Counted from the first letter of the stretch, positions 17,340-28,920 are shown. The stretch is DNA of 64,000 nucleotides from Methylobacterium sp. J-048 (GCF_022829515.1 NZ_JAKSYL010000122.1:25741-89740), one strand, 5' to 3'. The notes: generated from the letters alone by a model not told the origin. A program made the numbers and translations.

Positions 17340-17486
17340 TCTCGGGCAGGTGACCGGCGAGCCTACGAGGACCGGCGAGCCTACGACGACATCGTCGACC
17401 GGTTCTGCCACGCCTGCAATCGCCTCATCGATCAACCCCGGACGATCATGTCCCTCGGCCTGCGCGCGTGGGCCTATCGGACATGA
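17340..17486 (+). pseudogene. Relic of the C-terminus of an IS630-family transposase
   Basis: From a TAG at 17337 the frame is open to a TGA at 17484 and reads YDDIVDRFCHACNRLIDQP, then RTIMSLGLRAWAYRT. This matches the usual end of IS630-family transposases (YDDIVD.., then R-I-M-S-I-G-x-R-D-W-A), with the Asp before Trp replaced by Ala. Only about the last 45 residues remain and there is no start, so it is a decayed fragment. It lies between the Gly-Asn protein gene and gyrB. Confidence 0.65.
17352..17387. repeat. Two-copy 18-bp tandem repeat inside the transposase relic
   Basis: The 17-base core gaccggcgagcctacga occurs at 17352-17368 and again at 17370-17386. In the relic's frame it gives DRRAYE followed by DRRAYD. 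It looks like a slippage duplication after the transposase fragment lost its function. Confidence 0.75.
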
Positions 17487-17502
17487 TCACTGTCGATTGG
17501 TA

Positions 17503-20115
<2,613 letters not shown>

Positions 20116-20126
20116 TTAACGTTGCG

Positions 20127-21089
20127 TTAGCCCTGGATGCCGCCCGCGCTCGCCGCGTCCAAACGAGCGATCGCGTCCGCCGAAAGCTGCAGATCGGCAG
20201 CGCCGAGCAGATCGTCGAGCTGCGCCACCGAGGTCGCGCTGGCGATCGGCGCGGTGATGCCCGGGCGCGCGATGATCCAGGCGAGCGCCACCTGGGCCTG
20301 CGTCGCGCCGTATTCGCGAGCGACCGACTCGAGCACGTCGAGCAGCGCGAGGCCGCGCGGGGTCAGGTACTTGCCGACCCGGTTCTCCCGGGCCCGGCCC
20401 GCCGCATCCTGCGCGGACCGGTATTTGCCGGTGAGGAAGCCCGCGGCCAGGGAGAAATAGCCGATCACCCCGATCTCTTCCGCTCGGCACAGCGGTTCGA
20501 GTTCGGCCTCGTAGCCGCGCTCGGCGAGGCTGTAATCCGGTTGGAGGCACTCGTAGCGCGGCAGGCCGGAACCGGCCGAGACCGCTAGCGCCTCGCCGAG
20601 CCGCTTGGCGTCGTAATTCGAGGCGCCGATCGCCCGGACCTTGCCGGCGGCGATCAGGCGCTCGTAGGCGCGCAGGGTCTCCTCCAGGGGCACGTCGGCA
20701 TCGTCAGTGTGCGACTGGTAGAGGTCGATCCGGTCGGTCCGGAGCCGGCGCAGGGACGCCTCGCAGGCCTGCTCGATGTGCTTGGCCGAGAGACCCTTGC
20801 CGGCATCCCTCATATCCATGCCGACCTTAGTGGCCAGCACGATTTTTTCCCGGGCACCGGGTCGGGGTGCGAACCATGTCCCGATCACCGTCTCGGATTC
20901 GCCGCCCTGATGGCCGGGCGCCCAGCGGGAATAGACGTCGGCGGTGTCGACGAAGTCGAAGCCGCGCTCGACGAACCGGTCGAGGATCGCGAAGGAGGTC
21001 GCCTCGTCCGCGGTCCAGCCGAAGACGTTGCCGCCGAGGCAGAAGGGCGCGACCCGGAGGTCGGAGCGGCCGATGCGGCGCGTGTCCAT
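20127..21089 (-). CDS. Aldo/keto reductase
   Basis: The 320-residue NADPH-dependent oxidoreductase has the family opening (RRIGRSDLRVAPFCLGGNVFG). The catalytic Asp and Tyr sit in FVDTADVYSRW (about residues 49 and 54), Lys in LATKVGMDM and His in YQSHTDD. The C-terminal cofactor-binding segment includes ITAPIASATSVAQLDDLLGA. It belongs to the YajO/Tas-like group; the substrate is unknown. The ATG at 21089 is preferred over a 21-residue extension. It starts four bases after the stop of the metallo-beta-lactamase-fold gene, so both are probably cotranscribed, perhaps in aldehyde detoxification. Confidence 0.88.
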   Translation of the reverse strand: MDTRRIGRSDLRVAPFCLGGNVFGWTADEATSFAILDRFVERGFDFVDTADVYSRWAPGHQGGESETVIGTWFAPRPGAREKIVLATKVGMDMRDAGKGLSAKHIEQACEASLRRLRTDRIDLYQSHTDDADVPLEETLRAYERLIAAGKVRAIGASNYDAKRLGEALAVSAGSGLPRYECLQPDYSLAERGYEAELEPLCRAEEIGVIGYFSLAAGFLTGKYRSAQDAAGRARENRVGKYLTPRGLALLDVLESVAREYGATQAQVALAWIIARPGITAPIASATSVAQLDDLLGAADLQLSADAIARLDAASAGGIQG

Positions 21090-21093
21090 GATG

Positions 21094-21738
21094 TCAGCCC
21101 TGGAGGAAGGGGTTGGAGACGCGCTCTTCGCCGAGCGTGCCGGTCGGCCCATGGCCGGGAATGAACGAGATGTCGTCGCCCAAAGGCAGGACCTTCTCCT
21201 TGATCGCCCGGATCAGCTGGTCGTGGTTGCCGCCGGGCAGGTCGGTGCGGCCGACCGAGCCCTTGAACACCACGTCGCCGACCAGCGCGAAGCGGGCGTC
21301 CCGGCTCACGAACACGACGCTGCCGGGCGAGTGGCCCGGGCAGTGGAGGATGTCGAAGCCGAGGTCGCCCACCGTGACGGCGTCGCCGTCGTCGAGCCAG
21401 CGGTCCGGGGTCACGGATCGAGCCTCGCCCAGCCCGTAATTGGCCGCCGTCGCGGGCAGGGAATCGAGCAGGAACTTGTCGGCGAGGTGCGGTCCCTCGA
21501 TCGGTACGCCGAGGCGCTCGCGCAGCTCGTCGGCGCCGGCGGCGTGGTCGACATGGCCGTGGGTCAGCAGGATCTTTTCCACCCGTACGCCCTGCTCCCG
21601 GATCGCGGCCTCGATCCGGTCGAGGTCGCCCCCGGGATCGACCACCGCACCGACCTTGGTGGCGTCGTCCCAGATCAGCGTGCAGTTCTGCTGGAAGGGC
21701 GTGACCGGGATGATCCCGGCGCGGGGCGTTCCTGGCAT
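21094..21738 (-). CDS. MBL-fold hydrolase (glyoxalase II-like)
   Basis: The 214-residue protein has the metal-binding motif LLTHGHVDHAAGA (about residue 60), a second metal ligand in LHCPGHSPGSVVF, an Asp in LVGDVVFKGSVGR and a final His in FIPGHGPTG. These are the ligands of the binuclear zinc/iron site of hydroxyacylglutathione hydrolase-like enzymes (the YcbL group, which lacks the C-terminal glutathione domain). It is likely cytoplasmic and probably cleaves a thioester. It is paired with the aldo/keto reductase gene downstream. Confidence 0.88.
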   Translation of the reverse strand: MPGTPRAGIIPVTPFQQNCTLIWDDATKVGAVVDPGGDLDRIEAAIREQGVRVEKILLTHGHVDHAAGADELRERLGVPIEGPHLADKFLLDSLPATAANYGLGEARSVTPDRWLDDGDAVTVGDLGFDILHCPGHSPGSVVFVSRDARFALVGDVVFKGSVGRTDLPGGNHDQLIRAIKEKVLPLGDDISFIPGHGPTGTLGEERVSNPFLQG

Positions 21739-21823
21739 GGGGTTCCGCGGGTTGGCTGCGCCGCCGTCGGCGCTCTCGGTCCGGTTCTAGCGCAGAACCG
21801 GCCCGGCGGCACCCTGCCGCCGC

Positions 21824-22219
21824 TCAGGCGGATCCGTCCTTCGGCCGCCGCAGCCTGTCGTGGAGCGCCAGCATCTCGGCCATGCCGAGCGACCGGCTGC
21901 TCCAGCGCGTCTCGGCGGTGTTCACTTTCGTGAATCGGTCATGGGACCGGCCGCCATAGGCGCCGAAGATCGCCGATCCCGCTTCGGTCGCCCCATCGTC
22001 CGAAGGGGCGGACGATGCCTCCGGGCGGTCGATCCGGTACGACGGCGCCGTCGCCTTGCCGGTGACCCCGATCCGGACCCAGGCGTCGCCGTAATGCTTC
22101 TGGCACATCCGCATGGTGACCAGCACCTGGCGGAGATAGCCCTCGGGATCTTCGAGGTTTTCCAGCACGTCCGCGATCGTCGCGTCCGACGGGTAATGTT
22201 TCGACCGAACCATGTGCAT
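21824..22219 (-). CDS. Conserved hypothetical protein
   Basis: I do not recognise a family for this 131-residue soluble protein. It is predicted mostly helical at both ends (ATIADVLENLEDPEGYLRQV and LGMAEMLALHDRLRRP) with a central strand-like region (DAWVRIGVTGKATAPSYRI). No signal peptide or metal motif is seen. ATG codons at 22219 and 22213 are both possible. It lies between the MBL-fold and the amylase-family genes on the same strand, but the gaps make an operon uncertain. Confidence 0.6.
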   Translation of the reverse strand: MHMVRSKHYPSDATIADVLENLEDPEGYLRQVLVTMRMCQKHYGDAWVRIGVTGKATAPSYRIDRPEASSAPSDDGATEAGSAIFGAYGGRSHDRFTKVNTAETRWSSRSLGMAEMLALHDRLRRPKDGSA

Positions 22220-22276
22220 CCTCGCTCCGGGCCGAGCCTTACCGCGCCGGCCGGGTCAGAGCGAGGCGCTATCCCC

Positions 22277-23944
22277 TCAGCCCGGGGTCCGCTTGAGCAG
22301 AGCGTCGAGGCCGCCGACCCGGTACCAATGGTAGCCGTAGCCCTCCAGGAACAGGCAGTGCTCGCCCTCGGGGCCGGCCTGGCTGCGCGTTCCGGTGAGC
22401 ACGTCGACCAGGATGTCGTGCTCCGGATCGGTTTCACCCGAGCGGAGCGCGATTTCCGCGGGTTCCGGCGCGAGGTTGTGCACGCACAGGACGGCGTTGC
22501 CGCGCCATGCGTAGCGCAGGGCCAGGACCGAGTTCTTGCCGGTCGGCACCGCGGTCACGTCGCCCCAGCCGATCTCGGGGGCTTCCTTGCGCTGGCGGAT
22601 CAGGCTCTGCATCCAGTTCAGCAGCGAGCCCGGGTCGTGGCGCTGGTCGGCGACGTTGACATGGGCGTAGCTGTAGGGGCCGTGGTCGATCGGCGGCAGC
22701 ACCGTGCGCTCGGCCTTGGTGAAGCCGCCCTGGTGCTCCGCGGTCCACTGCATCGGCGTGCGGGCGCAGTCCCGCTCCTTGAGCGTAAGGTCGTCGCCCA
22801 TGCCGATCTCGTCGCCGTAGCGCAGCACCGGCGTCCCCGGCAGCGTGAACATCAGCGAGTAGGCGAGCCGGATCCGGCGCGGATCACCGGCCAGCATCGG
22901 GGCGAAGCGGCGGCGGATGCCGCGGTCGTAGAGCTGCATCCGCTTCTCGGGGCCGAACGCGGCGAACACCGCCTGCCGCTGCGTCTCGGTGAGCCGGCCG
23001 AGGTCCAATTCGTCGTGGTTGCGCAGGAAGATGCCCCACTGGCACGAAAGCGGCCGAGGCTTGGTCCGCTCGATCGCCTTCACCAGCGGGCGGGCATCGT
23101 GTGCCGCCAGGGCGTAGAAGGTCGATTGGTTGACCTGGAAGTTGAACATCATGTGCATGCGGTCGGCATCGTCGCCGAAATAGTCGAGATCCTGCTTCGG
23201 CAGGATGTTGGCCTCGGCCAGGATGATCGCGTCGCCCTTGCGCCATTGCAGGAACTCGCGGAAGTCGCGCAGCATGTCGAACTGCTCCCGCGGCTTGCCG
23301 CCGACATCGGCGCCCTTCTCGGCGATGACGAACGGCACCGCATCCATGCGGAAGCCCGAGACGCCGAGCTCGATCCAGAAGCCCATGATCTTCAGGATCT
23401 CGGCCAGCACCTCGGGATTGGCGGTGTTGAGATCGGGCTGGAAGTCGAAGAACCGGTGGAAATACCACGCGCCGGCCTTCTCGTCGTAGGTCCAGGTCGT
23501 CTCCTGCACCCCGGGGAAGACCATGCCCTCGTCGGTTGTGGCCGGGCGCTCCTTCGACCAGACGTACCAGTCGCGGTAGGGCGAATTCGGGTCGGAGCGG
23601 GCCGACTGGAACCAGCGGTGCTTGTCCGAGGTGTGGTTGACCACGAGGTCGATCAGCACCCGCAGGCCCCGCTGCTTGGCCGCGTGCGCGAAGGCGACGA
23701 AATCGCCGAGCGAGCCGTAATCGGGATCGACCCCGTAATAGTCTGAGATGTCGTAGCCGCCGTCGCGCTTGGGCGAGGGCTGGAACGGCATCAGCCAGAT
23801 CGCGGTGGCGCCCAGGCCCTGGATGTAGTCGAGCCGCCGTTCCAGCCCGGCGAAGTCGCCGATACCGTCGCCGTTGGCATCCATGAAGGTGCCGACCGAC
23901 AGGCAGTAGATGACCGCGTTCTTGTACCAGAGATCGGTGATCAT
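22277..23944 (-). CDS. GH13 alpha-amylase-family enzyme (trehalose synthase-like)
   Basis: The 555-residue enzyme has the (beta/alpha)8 barrel motifs of GH13: DLVVNHTS (about 99-106), nucleophile Asp201 in GFRMDAVPF, acid/base Glu244 in IILAEAN and Asp311 in RNHDELDLG. The opening (LWYKNAVIYCLSVGTFMDAN) and a calcium-site-like DANGDGIGD resemble trehalose synthase TreS, although the usual TreS opening has VYQ where this has IYC. It could interconvert maltose and trehalose or hydrolyse alpha-glucosides. No maltokinase is fused or adjacent. Trehalose metabolism would suit osmotic protection. Confidence 0.82.
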   Translation of the reverse strand: MITDLWYKNAVIYCLSVGTFMDANGDGIGDFAGLERRLDYIQGLGATAIWLMPFQPSPKRDGGYDISDYYGVDPDYGSLGDFVAFAHAAKQRGLRVLIDLVVNHTSDKHRWFQSARSDPNSPYRDWYVWSKERPATTDEGMVFPGVQETTWTYDEKAGAWYFHRFFDFQPDLNTANPEVLAEILKIMGFWIELGVSGFRMDAVPFVIAEKGADVGGKPREQFDMLRDFREFLQWRKGDAIILAEANILPKQDLDYFGDDADRMHMMFNFQVNQSTFYALAAHDARPLVKAIERTKPRPLSCQWGIFLRNHDELDLGRLTETQRQAVFAAFGPEKRMQLYDRGIRRRFAPMLAGDPRRIRLAYSLMFTLPGTPVLRYGDEIGMGDDLTLKERDCARTPMQWTAEHQGGFTKAERTVLPPIDHGPYSYAHVNVADQRHDPGSLLNWMQSLIRQRKEAPEIGWGDVTAVPTGKNSVLALRYAWRGNAVLCVHNLAPEPAEIALRSGETDPEHDILVDVLTGTRSQAGPEGEHCLFLEGYGYHWYRVGGLDALLKRTPG

Positions 23945-24060
23945 GCCGGTCCTCGCCAGACGTGCCGAGAAGCGCCGTGCGGCCGTCAGGACCGGCTGCG
24001 CCGGCGACCCTACGGTGACCCGCGGGATTTGGTTCCGCCTTGTTGCAGGGCTTGTGCCGG

Positions 24061-24381
24061 CTACTTGCGCGAATGATCCATGTAGGCGCGCAGCACGGCG
24101 TTGATCTTGGTCTGGTAACCGCGCCCCTGATCCTTGAAGAAGGCCAGAACATCGGCATCGAGCCGCATGGTCATCGTCTTCTTGCGCGACTCGGGGTGGA
24201 AGACGGCCTTGCTCCAGTCGATCGTCGTTTCGGCCTCGTCGGCATCGTTCGCGACGGCAGCTTCGACGTCGGCATCGCTCAGCGCCTTCACGGCGTCCCA
24301 GTCGCTCTCGCTCGCGCCGCGCTCAATCATCGCTGTCAGGTCCGCCGACGCATGCCTGACTGTACGCCTGTCTTTCTTCAC
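24061..24381 (-). CDS. brnA: BrnA-family antitoxin
   Basis: The 106-residue protein ends in the ribbon-helix-helix domain typical of BrnA (KKTMTMRLDADVLAFFKDQG then GYQTKINAVLRAYM). Before it lies an acidic, helical toxin-binding part (SDADVEAAVANDADEAETTI, DWSKAV). BrnA neutralises the RNase BrnT and represses the operon. The GTG start at 24381 lies inside the end of the brnT frame, an overlap usual for this pair. The antitoxin appears intact although the toxin gene is not. Confidence 0.87.
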   Translation of the reverse strand: MKKDRRTVRHASADLTAMIERGASESDWDAVKALSDADVEAAVANDADEAETTIDWSKAVFHPESRKKTMTMRLDADVLAFFKDQGRGYQTKINAVLRAYMDHSRK

Positions 24382-24623
24382 GCCGCGCCCTCCTGAACGA
24401 GATCAACCGCCGCCTGCCCTCGCGCCAAGTTTAGATCAGGGTTCCAGACCAGGGTGACGTGCACCTCACCCAGGAGCCCGACCGTGACGTGGCGCGCCTC
24501 GTCCCGGAAGGCCGCCGGACCTTCGAGCCGCGGGCGGCCATCGAACAAGGCGACGGCATCCCGGAAGTCGAGGCGATGCTTGTCCAACTTCGTTCGGCGC
24601 TTGGCCTCGTCCCACTCGAACAT
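24323..24623 (-). pseudogene. brnT: BrnT-family toxin gene with a frameshift
   Basis: From the ATG at 24623 the frame gives a normal BrnT start (MFEWDEAKRRTKLDKHRLDF) and core (HVTVGLLGEVHVTLVW), then runs into an unrelated tail and stops at 24378 after 81 residues. In the +1 frame the expected C-terminus is preserved downstream: REGRRRLISFRRARREERQA, ending at a TGA at 24323 inside brnA. A TAA at about 24437 also lies in that frame before the conserved tail. The catalytic basic tail (RxxSxRxAxxxER) is therefore out of frame, and the toxin is probably inactive or altered. Confidence 0.75.
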
Positions 24624-24640
24624 GGCCAGCCGCTCCCTGG

Positions 24641-24662
24641 TGTCAATACATCATGTCAATAC
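24641..24662. promoter_or_regulatory. Direct repeat upstream of brnT, possible BrnA operator
   Basis: The nonamer tgtcaatac occurs at 24641-24649 and 24654-24662, 13 bases apart, directly before brnT. On the minus strand each reads as TATTGACA and includes a TTGACA box. BrnA represses its own operon from sites at the promoter, so this is a plausible operator overlapping the -35 region. The assignment is inference from position. Confidence 0.4.
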
Positions 24663-24796
24663 GTCCTGTGCCGAGGCTTGCGGGCGGCGGCACGCCGGCC
24701 GGCGTTTCCTTAAATCAGCCGCGTTGTGCACGCCCAGTTCAGCTGCGCACCCGGAGGGTCCGCACCCGCTCCACCGCCCCGTCGAATCCGGACCGC

Positions 24797-27700
24797 ATGA
24801 ACGCCATCCTGATCAAGCTGTTCGCGACGGCCCTGACGCTGAGTCAGGTCACGACGCGGCCGGACGCGGTGCGGACCCAGTTCGATCCGTTCACCGACCA
24901 GGCCGAGGTCGTGCGCCTGTTGCGCGACGGCTGCGCCCACATGCGCAAGGCGTTCGACATCGAGGATATCAATCTCGACGAATTGATCACCACCGCCATG
25001 GAGGATCCGACGAGCGTCGCCGGCCCGGGGGCGCCGAAGATCCTGCACGGGCTCAACCTCGACGAGCTGAACACCAGCTACAAACAGTTCTGCAAGGGCG
25101 AGAATCCGGCGATCTCGCCGTTCAATGCCCGCGAGGTCATCGAGTTCTACGACAACGCCACCAAGGACCTGCCCACCGCCGAGGCGCTGCGGGACAAGGT
25201 CCTGCCCGGCATGACCCGGATCCTCGACGGATCGGGCAAGCCCTTCGCCGAGACCTTCGAGCCGAACGGCCGCCGCCTCGTGGTGCCGATCACCACGGTG
25301 CCGAACCTGGTGCAGAAGGCGTTCATCGCGGCGGAAGACAAGCGCTTCGAAAGCCACCACGGCATCGACGAGCGCGGCGTGATCCGCGCCTTCATCGGCA
25401 ACCTCGCCTCGCCCGGCCGCCCGGCCGGCGGCTCGACCATCACCCAGCAGGTGGTGAAGAACCTCTCGGTGGGCGACGACGTCACCTACGAGCGCAAGAT
25501 CCGCGAGATGATCGTGGCGGCGCGCCTGGAGCGGATCCTGACGAAGCCGCAGATCCTCGGGCTCTACCTCAACGGCATCTATCTCGGCCGCGGCGCCTAC
25601 GGCATCGAGATGGCGGCGCAGAGCTATTTCGGCAAATCGGTCGGCCAGCTGACCCTGCCGGAGGCGGCCCTCCTCGCCGGCATGCCCAAGGGGCCGAACT
25701 TCTACAGCCCCGACAAGTACCCCGAGCGGGCGCGCGAGCGGCGCGCCTACGTGCTCGCCCGCCTCAAGGAAGAGGGCACGATCACCGAGGCCGAGATGAA
25801 CGCGGCGGTGAACGCCGATCTCGGGCTGAAGCCGGTCGACGCGACCCGGCGCGATTCCGGGTTCTACGTCGTGGACTATCTGAACCGGGAGGCGCGCACC
25901 TTCGCGGGCGTGGATTCGCTCACCGCCGGCTCGTTCACGGTGCGCTCGACCATCAATGCCGGGCTCCAGCGCGCCGTCGAGGCGGCGTTGCAGGACGGGC
26001 TCGCCACTTACGAGCGCGGGACCGGCCGGCAGAGCTATACCGGTCCCGAACTCAACCTCGCCGACAGCATCCGCCGCATCCAGGCGGCGACGCCGGCGCC
26101 GGAAGGCTCGGTCCAGACCGCGCCCGGTGTGACCGGTGCACGGGCGGAGGCCGCCAAGGAGGCGGCCAAGCCAGAGACGAAGCCGGAGTCGAAGGCGTCC
26201 CGACCCAAGGTCGCGGCCGCTCCGCAGGCCAAGCCGGTCTGGCTGCGGGCCCTCGAGAGTTCCCGGCCAACCCTGTACGACGTGCACTGGCCGGTCGCGG
26301 TGGTGCTGGAGGCCGGCCGCGGCCCCGTGAAGGTCGGCCTGGCCGACGGCCGGACCGCCATCCTCGACCCGGGCATCGCCCGCAACCGCCTGCAGCTCTA
26401 CGACGTGGTGCGGGTGAAGCTGACGGAGGCGCGCGGCGCGCCCCGGGCGCAGCTCCGGGTCCGGCCCACCGTGCAAGGCGCCGCCCTGGTGGTGGAGAAC
26501 CAGACCGGGCGCATCCTGGCGATGGCCGGGGGATTCTCCTATCCGGTCAGCCAGCTCAACCGGGTCACCCAGGCCGTGCGCCAGCCCGGCTCGACCCTGA
26601 AGCCGCTGACCTACCTCGCCGCGCTGAATGCCGGGCTCCAGCCCAACACCCTGGTGCTCGATTCGGCCGTCACCCTGCCGCCGATCAGCGGATCCGGAGA
26701 ATCCTGGTCGCCGAAGAACTACGAGGGCGGCGGCTCCGGCCCCACGACGCTGCGACGGGGCCTCGAATTCTCCAAAAATCTCGTCACCGCCCGGCTGCTT
26801 CAGGGTGGTATCGCCCCGAAGGCGCCCGCCAGTCTGAAGCGGGTCTGCGACATCGCCCTCGAAGCGCAGATCTACGCCGAGTGCGAGCCCTATTACCCGT
26901 TCGTGCTCGGCGCCCAGCCGGTGCGGATGCTCGACCTCGCCGGCTTCTACGCGGCGGTCGCCAACGAGGGCGCCCGCCCGGCCTCCTACGCGCTCGAATC
27001 GGTGGAGCGGGACGGCAAGGCGCTCTACACCCACGCCCCCCGCGAGCCGGTGCGGATCGGCTCGGCCGACCGGGTCGCGTTCTACCAGCTCAAGACCATG
27101 CTGCAGGGCGTGACCCAGCACGGCACCGCGGCGGCGCTGTCCAAGGTATCGGCCTACGTCGCCGGCAAGACCGGCACCTCCGAGAACGAGAACGACGCTT
27201 GGTTCGCGGGCTTCACCAACGAGATCACCGTGGTGGTCTGGGTCGGCTACGACAACGCCGACGGCAGCCGCAAGACGTTGGGCCGCGGCCAGACCGGCGG
27301 CCATGTCTCGGTGCCGATCGCCTCCAGCATCCTGCAGGCCGCCTGGGCCAACGGCGTCCCGAAGACGCCGCTGCGCGGCCCCTCCTCCGAGGCGCGCCCG
27401 TTCATCGCCGACCTGCCGATCGATCCGCATAGCGGCCAGCGGGTCGCGGGCGGCGGTTTCATCGAGCATTTCCGCACGAGCGGCGACGGCAAAATGGCCG
27501 ACACGCAGTTCCGCCTGGTTCCGCGCGAGACCCTCTACGCGATGCGGCCCGATGCCGAGGACGGCGACCTCACCGGCGGCGAGGACGGGGCCAGCGTCGC
27601 GGGCGATGTCGAGGGCACCATGACCGGCGAGCGCGCCGCGCCCGATCCCCTCGACCCGTTCGGCGAGCGCCAGAGACCGCGCAGCCGCCGTGCGCAGGGC

Positions 27701-27838
27701 GATCTGGATTCCTACGGCCAGGACGCCTACAGGCCCTGGCCCGGCCAGACCGCGCGCTCGCCCTTCGGCGACGAGGACGCGCGCCGGCCGCGCCGCCGGG
27801 ACCCGGATTACCTGTTCGGCGAAGACCCGGGCTACTGA
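24797..27838 (+). CDS. Class A penicillin-binding protein (bifunctional transglycosylase/transpeptidase, PBP1A-like)
   Basis: The protein is about 1013 residues. The glycosyltransferase (GT51) domain has EDKRFESHHGIDERG with catalytic Glu180, GGSTITQQVVKNL and LNGIYLGRGAYGIE. A Lys/Ala/Glu/Pro-rich linker and an OB-like insert (about 425-560) follow. The transpeptidase domain has the active Ser599 in GSTLKP, SKN at 659 and KTGTSENEND at 791. A charged, Arg/Asp-rich tail of about 110 residues ends it. The N-terminal helix (ILIKLFATALTLSQ) is a weak membrane anchor. I chose the ATG at 24797; the frame is open to 24653 without family-like sequence. It polymerises and cross-links peptidoglycan at the inner membrane. 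Confidence 0.92.
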   Translation: MNAILIKLFATALTLSQVTTRPDAVRTQFDPFTDQAEVVRLLRDGCAHMRKAFDIEDINLDELITTAMEDPTSVAGPGAPKILHGLNLDELNTSYKQFCKGENPAISPFNAREVIEFYDNATKDLPTAEALRDKVLPGMTRILDGSGKPFAETFEPNGRRLVVPITTVPNLVQKAFIAAEDKRFESHHGIDERGVIRAFIGNLASPGRPAGGSTITQQVVKNLSVGDDVTYERKIREMIVAARLERILTKPQILGLYLNGIYLGRGAYGIEMAAQSYFGKSVGQLTLPEAALLAGMPKGPNFYSPDKYPERARERRAYVLARLKEEGTITEAEMNAAVNADLGLKPVDATRRDSGFYVVDYLNREARTFAGVDSLTAGSFTVRSTINAGLQRAVEAALQDGLATYERGTGRQSYTGPELNLADSIRRIQAATPAPEGSVQTAPGVTGARAEAAKEAAKPETKPESKASRPKVAAAPQAKPVWLRALESSRPTLYDVHWPVAVVLEAGRGPVKVGLADGRTAILDPGIARNRLQLYDVVRVKLTEARGAPRAQLRVRPTVQGAALVVENQTGRILAMAGGFSYPVSQLNRVTQAVRQPGSTLKPLTYLAALNAGLQPNTLVLDSAVTLPPISGSGESWSPKNYEGGGSGPTTLRRGLEFSKNLVTARLLQGGIAPKAPASLKRVCDIALEAQIYAECEPYYPFVLGAQPVRMLDLAGFYAAVANEGARPASYALESVERDGKALYTHAPREPVRIGSADRVAFYQLKTMLQGVTQHGTAAALSKVSAYVAGKTGTSENENDAWFAGFTNEITVVVWVGYDNADGSRKTLGRGQTGGHVSVPIASSILQAAWANGVPKTPLRGPSSEARPFIADLPIDPHSGQRVAGGGFIEHFRTSGDGKMADTQFRLVPRETLYAMRPDAEDGDLTGGEDGASVAGDVEGTMTGERAAPDPLDPFGERQRPRSRRAQGDLDSYGQDAYRPWPGQTARSPFGDEDARRPRRRDPDYLFGEDPGY

Positions 27839-27852
27839 CCGCCCCTCGATCG

Positions 27853-28911
27853 ATGAGACATTCGTTGCGCACGCAGCTTCCTGCCGCCCTCGCCCTTGCC
27901 CTGACGGCCGCCCTCCCGGTCCACGCGCAGACGCCCGCCGCCAACACGGCGCCGGGCTCCGAGCGGATCAAGGAGGTTCCCTCGGTCACCGCCCTCGATC
28001 CGGCGACGCTGAAACCCGGGCAGGTTCTGTTCACGGATCACCGCGACAACCCGACGGCACCCGAGAACGGGCTGATCCCGTACCTGGACTGGCTGAAGGC
28101 CCGCCCGAACGAGGCGGCGGTGCTGGCGCCCTTCCCCGGCTACAAGGAGCCGGACTACCCGGTAACGGTGAACGGCGTGACCAAGCCGCGTCACGAGACC
28201 CTGAAGGTCTACGTGGCGGAAGGGCGGTTCGTGGTCCCGCGGCCGGCGGAAGCGATCGACCTCCAGGCCTTCGCCAATCTCGGCTTCGTCCAGACGATGG
28301 ACCCGGCGATCAAGCACAAGGTGATTACAGCCGGTGAGGTGACGCCGAACAAGGACCCGGCGGCCGCCTTCGCCAAGCGCCCGGACCGGCCCTGGTGCGA
28401 GGGTGCCGGCGCCTGCATCGAATCGCGCTACGATCTCGAAGGCAAGCTGCCGCTGGGCGTGAAGCTCGCCAACAAGCTCGAAGAGGGCTCGGCGAAGAAG
28501 ATCGCCGAATACGTCTCGTTCCAGAGCGAGCTGCGGGTGCTCGGCCCCGACCAGGGCGCACCGCTCAAGGCGCTGACCAAGATCGACACCACGGTGACGG
28601 GCGGGCTCGAACAGACGATCTTCTGGGTCAACCAGATCCTGCGCTTCGGCAAGTTCTTGGCCGTGTTCCAGCCGATGCCGAACGACCCGACCAAGACCGT
28701 GGTGACCACCTACATGGCGCTGGCGATCAAGGCCGATGTGCTCGACCACAAGGCCGAATATGCCCGGGTACCGGTGCTGAAGAACCTGCTGCCGGCCCAG
28801 GTGCTGATGGGCAATTCGAGCTTCAACACCGGCAATTCGATCAGCGCCGGCCTGCCGGTCTACGCCCGCAACCGCATCACGGCCTTCGCCGACGCGATCG
28901 CGAAGCGCTGA
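27853..28911 (+). CDS. Exported protein of unknown function
   Basis: The 352-residue protein has a strong signal peptide (LPAALALALTAALPVHAQ, cleavage near residue 26). Its mature part is soluble and probably periplasmic. I recognise no family. It contains one close Cys pair (PWCEGAGACIE, near residue 185), a Tyr/Pro-rich segment and a C-terminal half with FWVNQILRFGKFLAVFQPMP. It starts 14 bases after the penicillin-binding protein stop and is almost certainly cotranscribed, so a cell-envelope role is plausible. A 46-bp palindromic repeat and a strong hairpin follow its stop. Confidence 0.72.
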   Translation: MRHSLRTQLPAALALALTAALPVHAQTPAANTAPGSERIKEVPSVTALDPATLKPGQVLFTDHRDNPTAPENGLIPYLDWLKARPNEAAVLAPFPGYKEPDYPVTVNGVTKPRHETLKVYVAEGRFVVPRPAEAIDLQAFANLGFVQTMDPAIKHKVITAGEVTPNKDPAAAFAKRPDRPWCEGAGACIESRYDLEGKLPLGVKLANKLEEGSAKKIAEYVSFQSELRVLGPDQGAPLKALTKIDTTVTGGLEQTIFWVNQILRFGKFLAVFQPMPNDPTKTVVTTYMALAIKADVLDHKAEYARVPVLKNLLPAQVLMGNSSFNTGNSISAGLPVYARNRITAFADAIAKR

Positions 28912-28920
28912 GCGGCTGGA

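Noticed and set aside
24710..27469. 919-residue open frame antisense to the penicillin-binding protein
   Set aside because: High GC keeps the antisense frame open. The sense frame has complete catalytic motifs in correct order; the antisense product is His/Arg/Gly-rich and family-less.
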